Assembly: GCF_013344475.1 (NCBI RefSeq)
Contig: NZ_JABUOU010000011.1
Location: 1 to 64,000 of the forward strand
Direction: 5' to 3'
DNA from: Martelella limonii
GTDB taxonomy: Bacteria; Pseudomonadota; Alphaproteobacteria; Rhizobiales; Rhizobiaceae
DNA length: 64,000 nucleotides
Shown here: positions 45,360-53,745 of the stretch, piece after piece
Layout of the letters: each line of letters opens with the position of its first letter
Position numbering within the stretch: position 1 is the first letter of the stretch
Translations under genes and position numbers: made by a program
Notes under the pieces: model-generated
What the model was told of the DNA's origin: nothing
Database searches by the model: none
Seen by the model: only the letters and a program-made list of their open reading frames with translations

Positions 45360-46094
45360 ATGAAACAGAGCCTGGCAAGGACGGATGGCGAGGGATTGAG
45401 GCTTTTGCCGGTGGAGCGGGAAACCGTTCAGGACCGCGTCTACAAGGAGCTGCGCCGCGCGCTGATCGCCGGCCTGTTCGAGCCCGGACAGGTGCTGACC
45501 ATACGCGGTCTCGCCGATGCGATGATGACCAGCACCATGCCGGTGCGTGAAGCGCTGGGAAGGCTCGTCACCGAAAAGGCGCTGGAGGCGCTGCCGCAGC
45601 GTTCCGTCCGGGTGCCGCCCGTTACGCTGGAGCGGGTCGACGACCTGCTCAAGACGCGCATCCTGATCGAGGGGGAGGCGATAGCGCTTGCCTGCCCGCG
45701 TATGACCGGACGCGATATCGCCGAACTCAACCTGATCCTTGCCGAATGGGGCGAGCCGCAAGATCTCAGCGTGCCGAGCGACTTCGACCGGGAATCGACG
45801 CTGAACCAGAAATTCCACTTCGCGATCTATCGCTGCAGCGGCTCTTCGGTGCTGTTGCCGATGATCGAGAGCCTGTGGCTGCAATCCGGACCCTGCACGC
45901 GATCGGCGGCCTATGCCTTCTCGCGCGCGGCCAAGGACCGCACCAGCCCGGATGTCGGCTATTATCACCGCGCCATGGTCGAAGCGCTTGAAAGGCGCGA
46001 CGCAGACGCCGCGCGTCAGGCGCTCGTGACCGATATCAGCCGCCCCTTCACCTTTCTCAGCGCGCAGCTTCAAGAAACAGCGAGTACTCCATGA
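45360..46094 (+). CDS. GntR-family transcriptional regulator (FadR/FCD subfamily)
   Basis: A 244-residue regulator. The winged helix-turn-helix is VQDRVYKELRRALIAGLFEPGQVLTI...STMPVREALGRLVTEKALE, followed by an all-helical FCD ligand domain with the metal-site region FDRESTLNQKFHFAIYRCSGS and YYHRAMVEAL. The ATG at 45360 follows CGGGGG. It overlaps the DUF3830 gene by ATGA and is divergent from livG, so it probably governs both directions. A second regulator of the same subfamily, at 53746, shows clear similarity (PVREAL, FHFAIY). Confidence 0.92.
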   Translation: MKQSLARTDGEGLRLLPVERETVQDRVYKELRRALIAGLFEPGQVLTIRGLADAMMTSTMPVREALGRLVTEKALEALPQRSVRVPPVTLERVDDLLKTRILIEGEAIALACPRMTGRDIAELNLILAEWGEPQDLSVPSDFDRESTLNQKFHFAIYRCSGSSVLLPMIESLWLQSGPCTRSAAYAFSRAAKDRTSPDVGYYHRAMVEALERRDADAARQALVTDISRPFTFLSAQLQETASTP

Positions 46095-46579
46095 CAGACC
46101 GCATGATCCATATCCGCGAAACCGTTTCCGGCCTCGATATCAAGGCGCCTCTCCTTTCCGGCAGGGCACCGGAAAACGCCGCCTTCTTCTGGGACTATCT
46201 TGCAGAAGAGCGCACCGTGGGCGGCATGCATGCGATGTGGACGGGACCGGAAATCTCCTGCCCGATCCCCGCCGCCCATCTGGAAGGCGCTCGCTACGCA
46301 AAGCCGCTGCCGCCGGAGAATGCCACGCTCAACCCGCAGCCCGGCGACATCGTGCTCAGCTATGTGCCGGAACGGATGTGGGGCGGCAGCCCCAACCCGA
46401 TCTTCGATATCGGCCTGTTTTACGGACCGGGCGCCAGGCTTCTGTTCCCCATCGGCTGGCTTGCCGGCAGCGTGGTTGCGAAGGTGCCTGCAGCCGACCT
46501 TGAGGGCTTTGCCACGGCCTGCGGCACGATCCGCAGAAACGGCGCCTGCGAGGTCATCTTCTCAAGGAGCGGCGGATGA
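46091..46579 (+). CDS. DUF3830 family (cyclophilin-like fold) protein
   Basis: A 162-residue protein matching DUF3830, predicted to have a cyclophilin-like barrel. It carries the family layout: an early APENAAFFWDYL segment, GGMHAMWTGPEISCPIP, PENATLNPQPGDIVLSYVP, then FDIGLFYGPGARLLFPIGWLAGSVVAKV. No enzymatic role is established. In the two genes around it the same tight overlap is seen (ATGA at both ends), so its product is made together with the regulator and the TIGR04076 protein. A role in handling the ligand of the neighbouring Liv-type transporter is inferred from context alone. Confidence 0.75.
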   Translation: MTDRMIHIRETVSGLDIKAPLLSGRAPENAAFFWDYLAEERTVGGMHAMWTGPEISCPIPAAHLEGARYAKPLPPENATLNPQPGDIVLSYVPERMWGGSPNPIFDIGLFYGPGARLLFPIGWLAGSVVAKVPAADLEGFATACGTIRRNGACEVIFSRSGG

Positions 46580-46923
46580 GCGACGACAGTTTCGAGCTCT
46601 ACGATCTGAGGGTCGAGGCGATCGTGCCCGAGGGCAAGCCGATCTATTGCGGCGCAAGGCCCGGCGATCATTTCGAACTGCGCGGCGAAATGCTGCATAT
46701 GCCGGATGGCCAGGGCTTTTCGATCTATTCGCTTTCCGCCGTGCTGCCGCTGCTCGCCGCCAAGCAGCGCGACACCCACAGAAATGACTGGATGACCTCG
46801 GACGCCGAGATCGCCTGCCCCGATCCCAATTGCGCAAGCCGGCTGAAGATTACCCGGATCGGCCGCCGCCGCTTCAGCCACGCCGAGACCACTGCCGTAG
46901 CCCTGCCGAAGGATGACGCATGA
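46576..46923 (+). CDS. TIGR04076 family protein, function unknown
   Basis: A small 115-residue protein. The layout YDLRVEAIV, YCGARPGDHFELRGEMLHMPDGQGFSIYS, AVLPLLAAKQRDTHRNDWM, IACPDPNCASRLKITRIGRR fits TIGR04076. The two Cys in the ACPDPNC segment plus an earlier CG could bind a metal, which is speculation. The family is often found near short-chain metabolic enzymes and has no known reaction. The start overlaps the DUF3830 stop and the stop overlaps the aldo-keto reductase start, each by four bases. Confidence 0.72.
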   Translation: MSDDSFELYDLRVEAIVPEGKPIYCGARPGDHFELRGEMLHMPDGQGFSIYSLSAVLPLLAAKQRDTHRNDWMTSDAEIACPDPNCASRLKITRIGRRRFSHAETTAVALPKDDA

Positions 46924-47975
46924 CCAACACAACATTCGAACTCGCGCCCGGCTATACCATTCCCCGCGTGATCCGCGGCGGCTGGCAGCTTGCCGGCGGC
47001 CACGGTGAAATCGACCGGTCAAGTGCCGTAGACGATCTGATTGCCGCCTTCGATGTCGGCATCACCACCTATGACTGCGCCGATATCTATACCGGAGTCG
47101 AGGCGCTGATCGGCGCTGCACGGGAGAAGCTGAAACGGGAACGCGGCGCGGCGGAAGCTCTACGGATGCAGGTCCACACCAAGCTGGTGCCGGATCTCGA
47201 CGTGCTGCCGGTGATCAGCCGCGACTATATCCGCGGCATTGTCGACCAGTCGCTTGGGCGCCTCAAGACCGACCGGCTGGACCTCGTCCAGTTTCACTGG
47301 TGGGATTATGCCCATCCCCGCTACATCGATGCGATGCACTGGCTTCTGGAATTGAAGGGCGAGGGCAAGATCCGCAATATCGGCACCACCAATTTCGACA
47401 CCGAGAGGCTTTCCGCAATCATCGAAAGCGGCATCCCGCTGGTGAGCCAGCAGCTGCAATATTCCGTGCTCGACCAGCGCCCGGCCGGGCCGCTGACGGC
47501 GCTGGCGGAGGAAAAGGATTTCCGCTTCCTCTGTTACGGTTCGGTCGCCGGCGGCTTCCTGTCCGATAAATGGCTTGGCGTTGCCGAGCCCGACATGCCG
47601 CTCGAAAACCGCTCGCTGGTCAAGTACAAGCTGATCATCGACGATCTCGGCGGCTGGGACTATTTCCAGGCGCTGCTTGCAGCGCTGCGCGCCGTTGCGG
47701 ACCGCCACGACACCGATATCGCCACCATCGCCAGCGCCTTCATGCTGACGCGTCCGCGCGTTGCCGCCGTCATCGTCGGCGCCCGCAACCGCGCCCATGC
47801 GGAAGCGAATGCGCGGATCATGGAAATCGCGCTCACCGATCAGGACATTGCCGAAATCGAGGCCGTCATGGCGACGGCGACGCCGCTTGAAGGCGATGTC
47901 TATACGCTGGAGCGCGACCGCACCGGCCGGCATGGCAACATCATGCACTACAACCTCAACGACGGCAGGGTGTAG
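46920..47975 (+). CDS. Aldo/keto reductase
   Basis: A 351-residue NAD(P)H-dependent oxidoreductase with a TIM-barrel fold. The catalytic tetrad is visible: Asp and Tyr in TYDCADIYTGVE, Lys in VHTKLVPD, and His in LVQFHWWDYAHP. The substrate-binding NIGTTNFDTERL and SQQLQYSVLDQRP follow; cofactor-binding residues lie in PRVAAVIVGARNRAHAEAN near the C-terminus. It resembles the longer bacterial AKR branch that reduces small carbonyls. It is coupled by ATGA to the TIGR04076 gene and followed after 98 bases by the Liv-type binding protein, so it presumably acts on the imported compound or its product. Confidence 0.9.
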   Translation: MTNTTFELAPGYTIPRVIRGGWQLAGGHGEIDRSSAVDDLIAAFDVGITTYDCADIYTGVEALIGAAREKLKRERGAAEALRMQVHTKLVPDLDVLPVISRDYIRGIVDQSLGRLKTDRLDLVQFHWWDYAHPRYIDAMHWLLELKGEGKIRNIGTTNFDTERLSAIIESGIPLVSQQLQYSVLDQRPAGPLTALAEEKDFRFLCYGSVAGGFLSDKWLGVAEPDMPLENRSLVKYKLIIDDLGGWDYFQALLAALRAVADRHDTDIATIASAFMLTRPRVAAVIVGARNRAHAEANARIMEIALTDQDIAEIEAVMATATPLEGDVYTLERDRTGRHGNIMHYNLNDGRV

Positions 47976-48073
47976 CGCCGCCAGACATACCGGCGGCCAG
48001 AGCCTGGCGGCCGCCGGAACAAGACAGGCAGAACCGCAATTTTGAACGTCCATTCCATAAAAGGGGAACGACA

Positions 48074-49336
48074 ATGAAAAGGACATTTGCATATCTGACC
48101 ACCGCCCTCGGGCTGGTGATGGCCGTAGGCCACGCCAACGCTGCCGATTGCGAGATCACCGTCGGCATGGTGATGGAACTGACCGGCCCCGCCGGCGAAT
48201 ACGGCCAGGCCGGCGCCAAGTCGGTCGAGATGGCATTCAACGATATCAACGAGGCCGGCGGCGTGCGCGGCTGCGATCTCGTGACCGACACACGCGACAG
48301 CCAGAGCCAGGGCAATGTCGCCGTCGATTCCGCCACCCAGTTGGTTCAGGTCAAGAAGGTGCCGGTCATCATCGGCGGCATCATCTCGTCGGTCTCGATC
48401 CCGATCCTCACCTCCGTCACCGGTCCGGCGAAGGTGGTGCAGGTCTCGCCCGCCTCGTCCTCGCCGACGCTGACGGCGCTCGGCCGCGAGGGCAAGACCA
48501 ACGGCATCTTCTTCCGCACCATCACATCCGATGCGCTGCAGGGCGTGGCGGCGGCCAAATACGCCATGGATCAGGGCCTCACCAAGCTTTCGATCATCTA
48601 CGTCAACAACGACTTCGGCGTGAACATGTTCAAGGAGTTCTCCCGCGCCTATGAGGCCCTTGGCGGCGAGATCGTTGCCGAAACGCCCTATAACGAGAAG
48701 CAGTCGAGCTACCAGTCGGAAGTCACTGCCGCACTCGAAGGCAATCCGGATGCGCTCTACCTGATCTCCTATCCGATCGACGGCGCCACGATCGCACGCT
48801 CCTGGATCTCGCAGGGCGGCCCGCAGAAATTCCTGCTCAATGACGGCATGAACAGCCCGGACTTCATCGAATCCGTCGGCGCGGACTATCTGAACGACGC
48901 CTATGGCACCTCGTCCGGCACCAATCCGACCCAGTCGACGGAATATTTCAACGCCAATTACGAGGCGTTTTCCGGCGGCATCGCGCCCACCAACCCGGCC
49001 GCCGACCGCTCCTATGATGCCGGTGCGATCGTGGGCCTTGCGATTGCCGCTGCGGGCTCGGAAGACCCGGCCGCGATCCGCGATGCGATCTACAAGGTCA
49101 CCGATCCTGAGGGCGAGCCGATCTTTGCCGGTAAGGAAGAGTTCGAAAAGGCGCTCGCGCTGATCAAGGACGGCAAGACGATCCGCTACGAGGGCGTCAT
49201 CGGCCCGGTCAGCTTCGACCAATATGGCGACATCACCGGCCCGTTCCGCCTCTGGAAGATCACCGACGGCAGCGTGGAGACTGTTGGCGAGATGACCACG
49301 GACGACGTCGCCAAGCTGCAGAGCGAACTCGAATAG
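48074..49336 (+). CDS. Branched-chain amino-acid-type ABC substrate-binding protein, LivK family
   Basis: A 420-residue periplasmic protein with a Sec signal peptide (MKRTFAYLTTALGLVMAVG, cleaved near HANA-AD). The mature fold begins CEITVGMVMELTGPAGEYGQAGAKSVEMAFNDINEAGG and continues with SSVSIPILTSVTGPAKVVQVSPASSSPTLT and IYVNNDFGVNMFKEF, a class I periplasmic-binding fold. It most likely serves the LivGFHM proteins encoded on the other side of the GntR gene. A GC-rich inverted repeat (about 47975-48020) in the gap before it may modulate read-through from the aldo-keto reductase; AGGGGAA precedes the ATG. Confidence 0.92.
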   Translation: MKRTFAYLTTALGLVMAVGHANAADCEITVGMVMELTGPAGEYGQAGAKSVEMAFNDINEAGGVRGCDLVTDTRDSQSQGNVAVDSATQLVQVKKVPVIIGGIISSVSIPILTSVTGPAKVVQVSPASSSPTLTALGREGKTNGIFFRTITSDALQGVAAAKYAMDQGLTKLSIIYVNNDFGVNMFKEFSRAYEALGGEIVAETPYNEKQSSYQSEVTAALEGNPDALYLISYPIDGATIARSWISQGGPQKFLLNDGMNSPDFIESVGADYLNDAYGTSSGTNPTQSTEYFNANYEAFSGGIAPTNPAADRSYDAGAIVGLAIAAAGSEDPAAIRDAIYKVTDPEGEPIFAGKEEFEKALALIKDGKTIRYEGVIGPVSFDQYGDITGPFRLWKITDGSVETVGEMTTDDVAKLQSELE

Positions 49337-49352
49337 TTCAGGCCTGTGCAGA

Positions 49353-49379
49353 GAAGGGCGTCGGGTCTCCGGCGCCCTT
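49353..49379 (+). terminator. Terminator-like hairpin after the binding-protein gene, first copy
   Basis: GAAGGGCG...CGCCCTTC forms an interrupted GC-rich stem just after the livK-type stop. It has no T-run of its own. An identical 27-base copy with a T-run lies at 49572. Confidence 0.65.
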
Positions 49380-49439
49380 CAGGCTGCTGAAAAATCACCA
49401 AGCTTTGACCATCGTGTGTCATCGCCCCTTCGTTCTTGT

Positions 49440-49553
49440 GTCATGCTCGGACCGAGCATCCGGGCGAGTTAACGCGCTGAATTTGCAAGATTTATAACGA
49501 GACTTCGCCGGGCGGCCTGGATCCTCGGGTCAAGCCCGAGGATGACCCCGGGG
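49440..49553. repeat. Palindromic intergenic repeat, rearranged copy 7
   Basis: A shortened first palindrome (GCTCGGACCGAGC, about 49444-49456), about 55 AT-richer bases, then the usual second palindrome CCTCGGGTCAAGCCCGAGG (about 49523-49541). It lies between the two copies of the 27-base hairpin. The 349-base gap 49337-49685 otherwise contains only the terminators and the ArsR control region. Confidence 0.75.
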
Positions 49554-49571
49554 GACATTTGTCAACAAGCT

Positions 49572-49605
49572 GAAGGGCGTCGGGTCTCCGGCGCCCTTTT
49601 TTTGC
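49572..49605 (+). terminator. Intrinsic terminator, second copy of the hairpin
   Basis: The same 27-base hairpin sequence as at 49353, here followed by a run of seven or more T. It looks like the complete original terminator of the livK-type gene, with the first copy lacking the T-run. Confidence 0.8.
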
Positions 49606-49613
49606 TGCCAGAA

Positions 49614-49658
49614 AATGCAGGTAAATAACTGCCCTTTACATGCAGGCAAATACCTGCA
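49614..49658. promoter_or_regulatory. Putative ArsR operator with repeated TGCAGG units
   Basis: TGCAGG-TAAATA-ACTGCC (49616-49633) and TGCAGG-CAAATA-CCTGCA (49641-49658) are two inverted-repeat units in direct tandem, 25 bases apart; the second is a perfect palindrome. They lie just before the ArsR start, the usual place for autoregulation. Confidence 0.65.
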
Positions 49659-49685
49659 TAATGAAGCGTGTTGAAAGTGAGACCC

Positions 49686-50006
49686 ATGGATACCGATACC
49701 GTTTTCAAGGCCCTGGCCGATCCGACACGCCGCAAGCTGCTCGACCTCTTATGCGCGCAGAACGGACAAACGCTTGGCCAGCTTTGCGAACACCTCGACA
49801 TGACCCGCCAGTCGGCGACCCAGCATCTGGGCCTGCTGGAGGCCGCAAATCTGGTCTCGAGCACCCGGCGCGGGCGCGAAAAGCTGCATTTCATCAACCC
49901 CGTGCCGCTCTACGAAGTCTATGAGCGGTGGATCCGCAAATTCGAACATCAGCGGCTCACCCTGCTGCATGATCTCAAGACAGAACTCGAAGGAGACAGC
50001 AAATGA
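49686..50006 (+). CDS. ArsR-family transcriptional regulator
   Basis: A 106-residue winged-helix regulator. It shows the family core VFKALADPTRRKLLDLLCAQNGQTLGQLCEHLDMTRQSATQHLGLLEAANLV (residues about 6-57) and the wing STRRGREKLHFIN. It lacks the metal-binding ELCVCDL box of arsenic or zinc sensors, so it is the metal-independent type usually paired with an SRPBCC protein, as here. The ATG at 49686 gives the canonical length. It overlaps the SRPBCC gene by ATGA. Confidence 0.92.
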   Translation: MDTDTVFKALADPTRRKLLDLLCAQNGQTLGQLCEHLDMTRQSATQHLGLLEAANLVSSTRRGREKLHFINPVPLYEVYERWIRKFEHQRLTLLHDLKTELEGDSK

Positions 50007-50467
50007 ACGAAGAGAAGACCAGTTTCGTTTACGTGACCTACATCGTCTCGACACCCGAGAAAGTGTTCGAGGCGATCACCAAGCCGGAGATGGCAAGCCG
50101 CTACTGGGGACACGAAAACGTTTCCGAGTGGAAGCAGGGTTCAAGCTGGCAGCACGTCAGGGCGAATGAGACACGAAAGGTCCAGCTCGTCGGCAAGGTC
50201 ATCGAGATCAACCCGCCGTCCCGCCTCGTCATCAGCTGGGCCAATGAATCGCAATCGGCCGATCCCGAGGCCTACAGCCGGGTGACTTTTGAAATCGAAC
50301 CCTATGACGACATGGTGCGGCTCACTGTAACCCATGACGATCTGGTGGTCGGCAGCGGCATGGCCAACGGCGTCATCAAGGGCTGGCCGATCGTGCTGTC
50401 CAGCATGAAATCCTATCTGGAAACCGGCCAGGGCCTCGACATCTTCGCCAAGCCGAAAGCGGCCTGA
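50003..50467 (+). CDS. SRPBCC/AHSA1 domain protein
   Basis: A 154-residue START-like hydrophobic-pocket protein. Landmarks are FVYVTYIVSTPEKVFEAITKPEMASRYWGH, the EIDPPxRL-like VIEINPPSRLVISW strand and the C-terminal helix GWPIVLSSMKSYLETGQ. Such proteins bind hydrophobic ligands; the Aha1-like branch has no assigned catalytic role. It is co-transcribed with the ArsR gene, and the pair is a common two-gene unit that probably responds to a small hydrophobic compound. Confidence 0.9.
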   Translation: MNEEKTSFVYVTYIVSTPEKVFEAITKPEMASRYWGHENVSEWKQGSSWQHVRANETRKVQLVGKVIEINPPSRLVISWANESQSADPEAYSRVTFEIEPYDDMVRLTVTHDDLVVGSGMANGVIKGWPIVLSSMKSYLETGQGLDIFAKPKAA

Positions 50468-50636
50468 GCCAGCTGTCGCAGGTCATCTTTCTCCGGCGCG
50501 GCTTGCAAAGGCACCCGCATCAATGGCCGCGGCCGGGGTCTCCGGCGCGCCGCTCCGGAACCAGCATCCGCCTTCATAACCTGTGCGCAGACAATCACCC
50601 CGGAGGCAAAACTAATAGTTGAACTTTAAAATACTC

Positions 50637-50674
50637 TGTGATCAAATAATCAAAACAACAAAATATGCTGGCGG
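50637..50674. promoter_or_regulatory. TGTGATCA site and shared leader motif before the aminotransferase gene
   Basis: TGTGATCAAA (50637-50646) is followed by CAACAAAATATGCTGGCGG (50656-50674), 18 of 19 bases identical to the sequence just before the GntR gene at 45360. TTGAAC around 50610 could be a -35 element. The remainder of the 246-base gap shows no gene. Confidence 0.55.
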
Positions 50675-50713
50675 CGGTGCGCGTCGCCAGCCGGGAACGA
50701 CACAGGAAAATCC

Positions 50714-51991
50714 ATGAACCGGCAGACCGAATCCACCCCGCTCAGCAACGGCTTTCCCGTCGAGGAGATCCGGAAACAGTTTCCTGCCATCGTCAAGGCC
50801 GGTGAGTTCATCTTTCTCGAAAACGCCGGCGGCTCCCAGGTGCCCCAGAGCGTCGTTGACGCCGTCACCAACCACCTGATCGATGCCAATGTCCAGCGGA
50901 TGGCGAGCTATGAGCACAGCGCCCGCGTGGATGCCGGCCTCGAGGCCGCCCGCGAAAGCGTTGCCATTTTGATCAATGCCTCTCGGCCGGAGGAGATCTC
51001 CTTCGGGCTCAACGCCACCTCCTTCATCCGCCTCGTCAGCCTCGGCATCGCCAAGATGCTCGACACCCGCAACGAGATCGTGGTCACCGACATGGATCAC
51101 GACGCCAACATCGCCACCTGGATGGCGCTGGAGGCGAACGGCGCGAAGATCGTCTGGTGGCATATGCGCGAGGATGGCACGCTTGATCCCGAAGATCTGA
51201 AACCGCTGGTCAACGATCGCACCCGGCTCGTTGCCTGCACCGCAACCGCGCATTCGATCGGCACGATCGTCGATGTTGCCGCCGTCTCCCGCATCGCCCA
51301 TGAAGCAGGCGCCGAAGTGTTCATCGACAGCGTCCATTTCGGTCCGCACGGGCTGATCGACGTTCAGGCCTGGGACTGCGACTATCTGGTCTGCTCCGGC
51401 TACAAGAATTTCTCGCCCCATATGGGCTTTCTCTGGGGCCGGTATGAAGCGCTCTGCGCGCTGCCCACCTTCAAGGAAGACTTCATTCCGGACGTTCCTC
51501 CCTACAAGATCGAGGTCGGCACCTTCCCGTATGAAAACGTCGCCGGCATGGATGCGGCGGTGCGCTATCTCGAAAGCGTGGGCGAACGCTTTCTCGCCGG
51601 CGGCACACATACGCGCCGAGAGGCGATCATCGCGGCGATGGCGGCGATCCGCGATTACGAACGCATCCTGATGGCCGAGATGATCGCCGTGCTGAAGCGC
51701 CATGACGCCGTGATCTACGGCATTTCCGACGAGGCCAATTTCGACCGCCGGGTGCCGACGATCTGCTTCAACATTCCCCATCTTGCACCGAAGACGCTGT
51801 CTGAAGAAATGGGCAAGGCGCGCATCGGCATCCGCGACGGCCACATGTTCGCGCCGCGCCTGATGAAGCGGCTCGGCCTTTCGATGGATACGGGCGCCGT
51901 GCGCGTCTCGCTGCTCCACTACAACACGCTTGCAGAAATCCGACGCTTTGACAAAGTGCTGGGCGAGATCATCGCGGCCCATGCAGGCTGA
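50714..51991 (+). CDS. Class V aminotransferase (cysteine desulfurase-like)
   Basis: A 425-residue PLP enzyme of the aminotransferase class V fold. The N-terminus has the substrate-side [18 protein letters not shown]; the cofactor region shows [25 protein letters not shown] (Asp) and the Schiff-base Lys in [19 protein letters not shown]. The C-terminus [15 protein letters not shown] and [13 protein letters not shown] is typical of the CsdA-like group. It lacks an obvious catalytic Cys loop of true desulfurases, so desulfurase, lyase or epimerase activity cannot be separated. It is followed by genes for an amino-acid binding protein and permease, so it probably acts on an imported amino compound. 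Confidence 0.85.
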   Translation: MNRQTESTPLSNGFPVEEIRKQFPAIVKAGEFIFLENAGGSQVPQSVVDAVTNHLIDANVQRMASYEHSARVDAGLEAARESVAILINASRPEEISFGLNATSFIRLVSLGIAKMLDTRNEIVVTDMDHDANIATWMALEANGAKIVWWHMREDGTLDPEDLKPLVNDRTRLVACTATAHSIGTIVDVAAVSRIAHEAGAEVFIDSVHFGPHGLIDVQAWDCDYLVCSGYKNFSPHMGFLWGRYEALCALPTFKEDFIPDVPPYKIEVGTFPYENVAGMDAAVRYLESVGERFLAGGTHTRREAIIAAMAAIRDYERILMAEMIAVLKRHDAVIYGISDEANFDRRVPTICFNIPHLAPKTLSEEMGKARIGIRDGHMFAPRLMKRLGLSMDTGAVRVSLLHYNTLAEIRRFDKVLGEIIAAHAG

Positions 51992-52081
51992 AGCGTTGCG
52001 ACAAGGGCGGCGTTTGAAGCGCGCCGCCACTCATCCGCCTGCGCAACAGCATGCGGGTTCCACCAGAGGGAGAATGATAAA

Positions 52082-52873
52082 ATGATGCTTACCCGTCGCC
52101 ACGTCATCATGCTCGCAACGGCATTCGGCCTTGCCGCCGGCAGCCTTTCGGCTGCATCCGCCGAAACGATCGCGATCGGCGCCTACCCCAGCAATCCGCC
52201 TTTCGAATTCAAGGATGCCAGCGGCAGCTTTGAAGGCTTCGAGGTCGATATTGCCACCGAAGCCGCCAAGCGCGCCGGCTTCGAGCCGGAAATTGCCGAT
52301 TACGGCTTCCAGGCGCTGTTTGCCGCCACCACGTCCGGCCGGATCGATGTCGCGATCTCCTCGATCACGATCACGGCCGAGCGCCTCCAGTCGCAGTCCT
52401 TCACCCAGCCCTATTACGATTCCGACATGGGCATCGCGGTCAAGGAAGGCGTCACGCTTTCCGGAACCGAGGGCCTGAAGGGCAAGGCCGTCGGCGTGCT
52501 ATCCGGCTCGACCGGCGAGAAATGGGTGAAGGAAAACGAGACCGCGCTCGGCATCAAGGCGGTCAAGGGCTACAACGCCCAGCAGGACATGTTCCTCGAC
52601 CTCGGCGCCGGCCGGGTCGATGCCGTGGTCTCCGACGTGCCCGGCATGGAGTACCTGTTCACCAAGATGAAGGGCTTCGAAGTTGCCGACCGGATCAAGA
52701 CCGGCGAGCAATACGGGCTGATGATGGCGAAGGATTCGCCCAAGCTCGACGCCATGAACGAGGCGATCACGACGATGAAGGAAGACGGCACCATGGCCAA
52801 GATCCACGAAAAGTGGTTCGGCTCCGAGCCGCCGGCCGGGTCTTCGACCGTCACCGTCTTCGCGATGCCCTGA
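52082..52873 (+). CDS. Polar amino-acid ABC transporter substrate-binding protein
   Basis: A 263-residue periplasmic protein of the family 3 binding proteins. A signal peptide (LTRRHVIMLATAFGLAAGS, ending SAASA-ET) is followed by IAIGAYPSNPPFEFKDASGSFEGFEVDIATEAAKRAGFEPEI, AISSITITAERLQSQSFTQPYYDS, VGVLSGSTGEKW and the C-terminal AITTMKEDGTMAKIHEKWFG. Members bind single amino acids or opines. A strong terminator follows, then the permease gene. The aminotransferase gene 90 bases upstream may be in the same unit. Confidence 0.93.
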   Translation: MMLTRRHVIMLATAFGLAAGSLSAASAETIAIGAYPSNPPFEFKDASGSFEGFEVDIATEAAKRAGFEPEIADYGFQALFAATTSGRIDVAISSITITAERLQSQSFTQPYYDSDMGIAVKEGVTLSGTEGLKGKAVGVLSGSTGEKWVKENETALGIKAVKGYNAQQDMFLDLGAGRVDAVVSDVPGMEYLFTKMKGFEVADRIKTGEQYGLMMAKDSPKLDAMNEAITTMKEDGTMAKIHEKWFGSEPPAGSSTVTVFAMP

Positions 52874-52880
52874 CGGATTG

Positions 52881-52909
52881 GGGGCGTGGCTGAAGCCGCG
52901 CCCCTTTTT
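52881..52909 (+). terminator. Intrinsic terminator between binding protein and permease
   Basis: GGGGCGTGGC-TGAA-GCCGCGCCCC (one G-U pair) followed by TTTTT. It lies between two genes of one transporter, so it probably works as a partial terminator that keeps binding-protein levels above permease levels. Confidence 0.85.
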
Positions 52910-52998
52910 CCTGCTGCCGCCCAAAGCCCCTGACGGGCGCCGTCCCGCGCCGGGGCGCGCGCGCTGTTTCATGCGCATATTACCGGGAGTTGCCGCCC

Positions 52999-53673
52999 AT
53001 GACACTGGTCGAAACCTTCTTCAACACCGAGGTTCTGGTCGCGAGCATTCCGCTCCTGTTGCGCGGCCTCAGGAACACGCTGGTTCTCGGCATCCTTGCC
53101 ATCATCTTCGGCGTCAGCACAGGCCTCCTGATCTGCGTCCTGCGCCTTTATGCGCCGAAACCGATCCGGTTTCTGACGGTCGCCTATATCGATGTGTTCC
53201 GCGCCATGCCGGTGCTTGTGGTGCTGATCCTCGTCTACTACGCGCTGCCCTTCGTCGGCATCCGCTTTTCCGCCTGGACCTCCGCGATCCTGTCCTTCTC
53301 GCTGGTGATGGCTGCCTATTCGGCGGAAGTGTTCCGCTCCGGCATCGAAAGCGTTCCGAACGGCCAGTTCGAGGCAGCAGCAGCCCTCGGCCTGCCCTTT
53401 CCGATCACGCTCTGGAAGGTGATCCTGCCGCAGGCGATCCGGATCGTCATTCCGCCGACCACCAGCAATTGCGTATCGATGTTCAAGGATACCGCGCTCG
53501 CCTCCACCGTGGCGCTGCCGGAACTTCTCAAACAGGCGCAGGACCAGCAGGCCTTCTATGCCAATCCAACGCCGCTGATCGGCGCTGCGATCATCTATCT
53601 TCTCTTCCTGCTGCCACTCGTGCGGCTGGTCGGCGTGCTGGAGCAGCACTTCCGCAGGGCGAAAACCCGCTAA
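52999..53673 (+). CDS. Amino-acid ABC transporter permease (HisM/GlnP family)
   Basis: A 224-residue inner-membrane permease with five helices. It has the family blocks LLLRGLRNTLVLGILAIIFG, YIDVFRAMPVLVVLILVYYALP, the contact loop AEVFRSGIESVPNGQFEAAAALGLP and FKDTALASTVALPELL. The ATG at 52999 is preceded by GGGAG. Such transporters normally need one ATPase and often a second permease. No ATPase gene is found in this cluster, so the protein must borrow one from elsewhere or the system is reduced. Confidence 0.92.
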   Translation: MTLVETFFNTEVLVASIPLLLRGLRNTLVLGILAIIFGVSTGLLICVLRLYAPKPIRFLTVAYIDVFRAMPVLVVLILVYYALPFVGIRFSAWTSAILSFSLVMAAYSAEVFRSGIESVPNGQFEAAAALGLPFPITLWKVILPQAIRIVIPPTTSNCVSMFKDTALASTVALPELLKQAQDQQAFYANPTPLIGAAIIYLLFLLPLVRLVGVLEQHFRRAKTR

Positions 53674-53745
53674 AACGGGGCATACGCTTGACATTGACGG
53701 CCCCTGCCCCGACAGACGAAGAGCGCCAATCAAGAGAGATGCACG

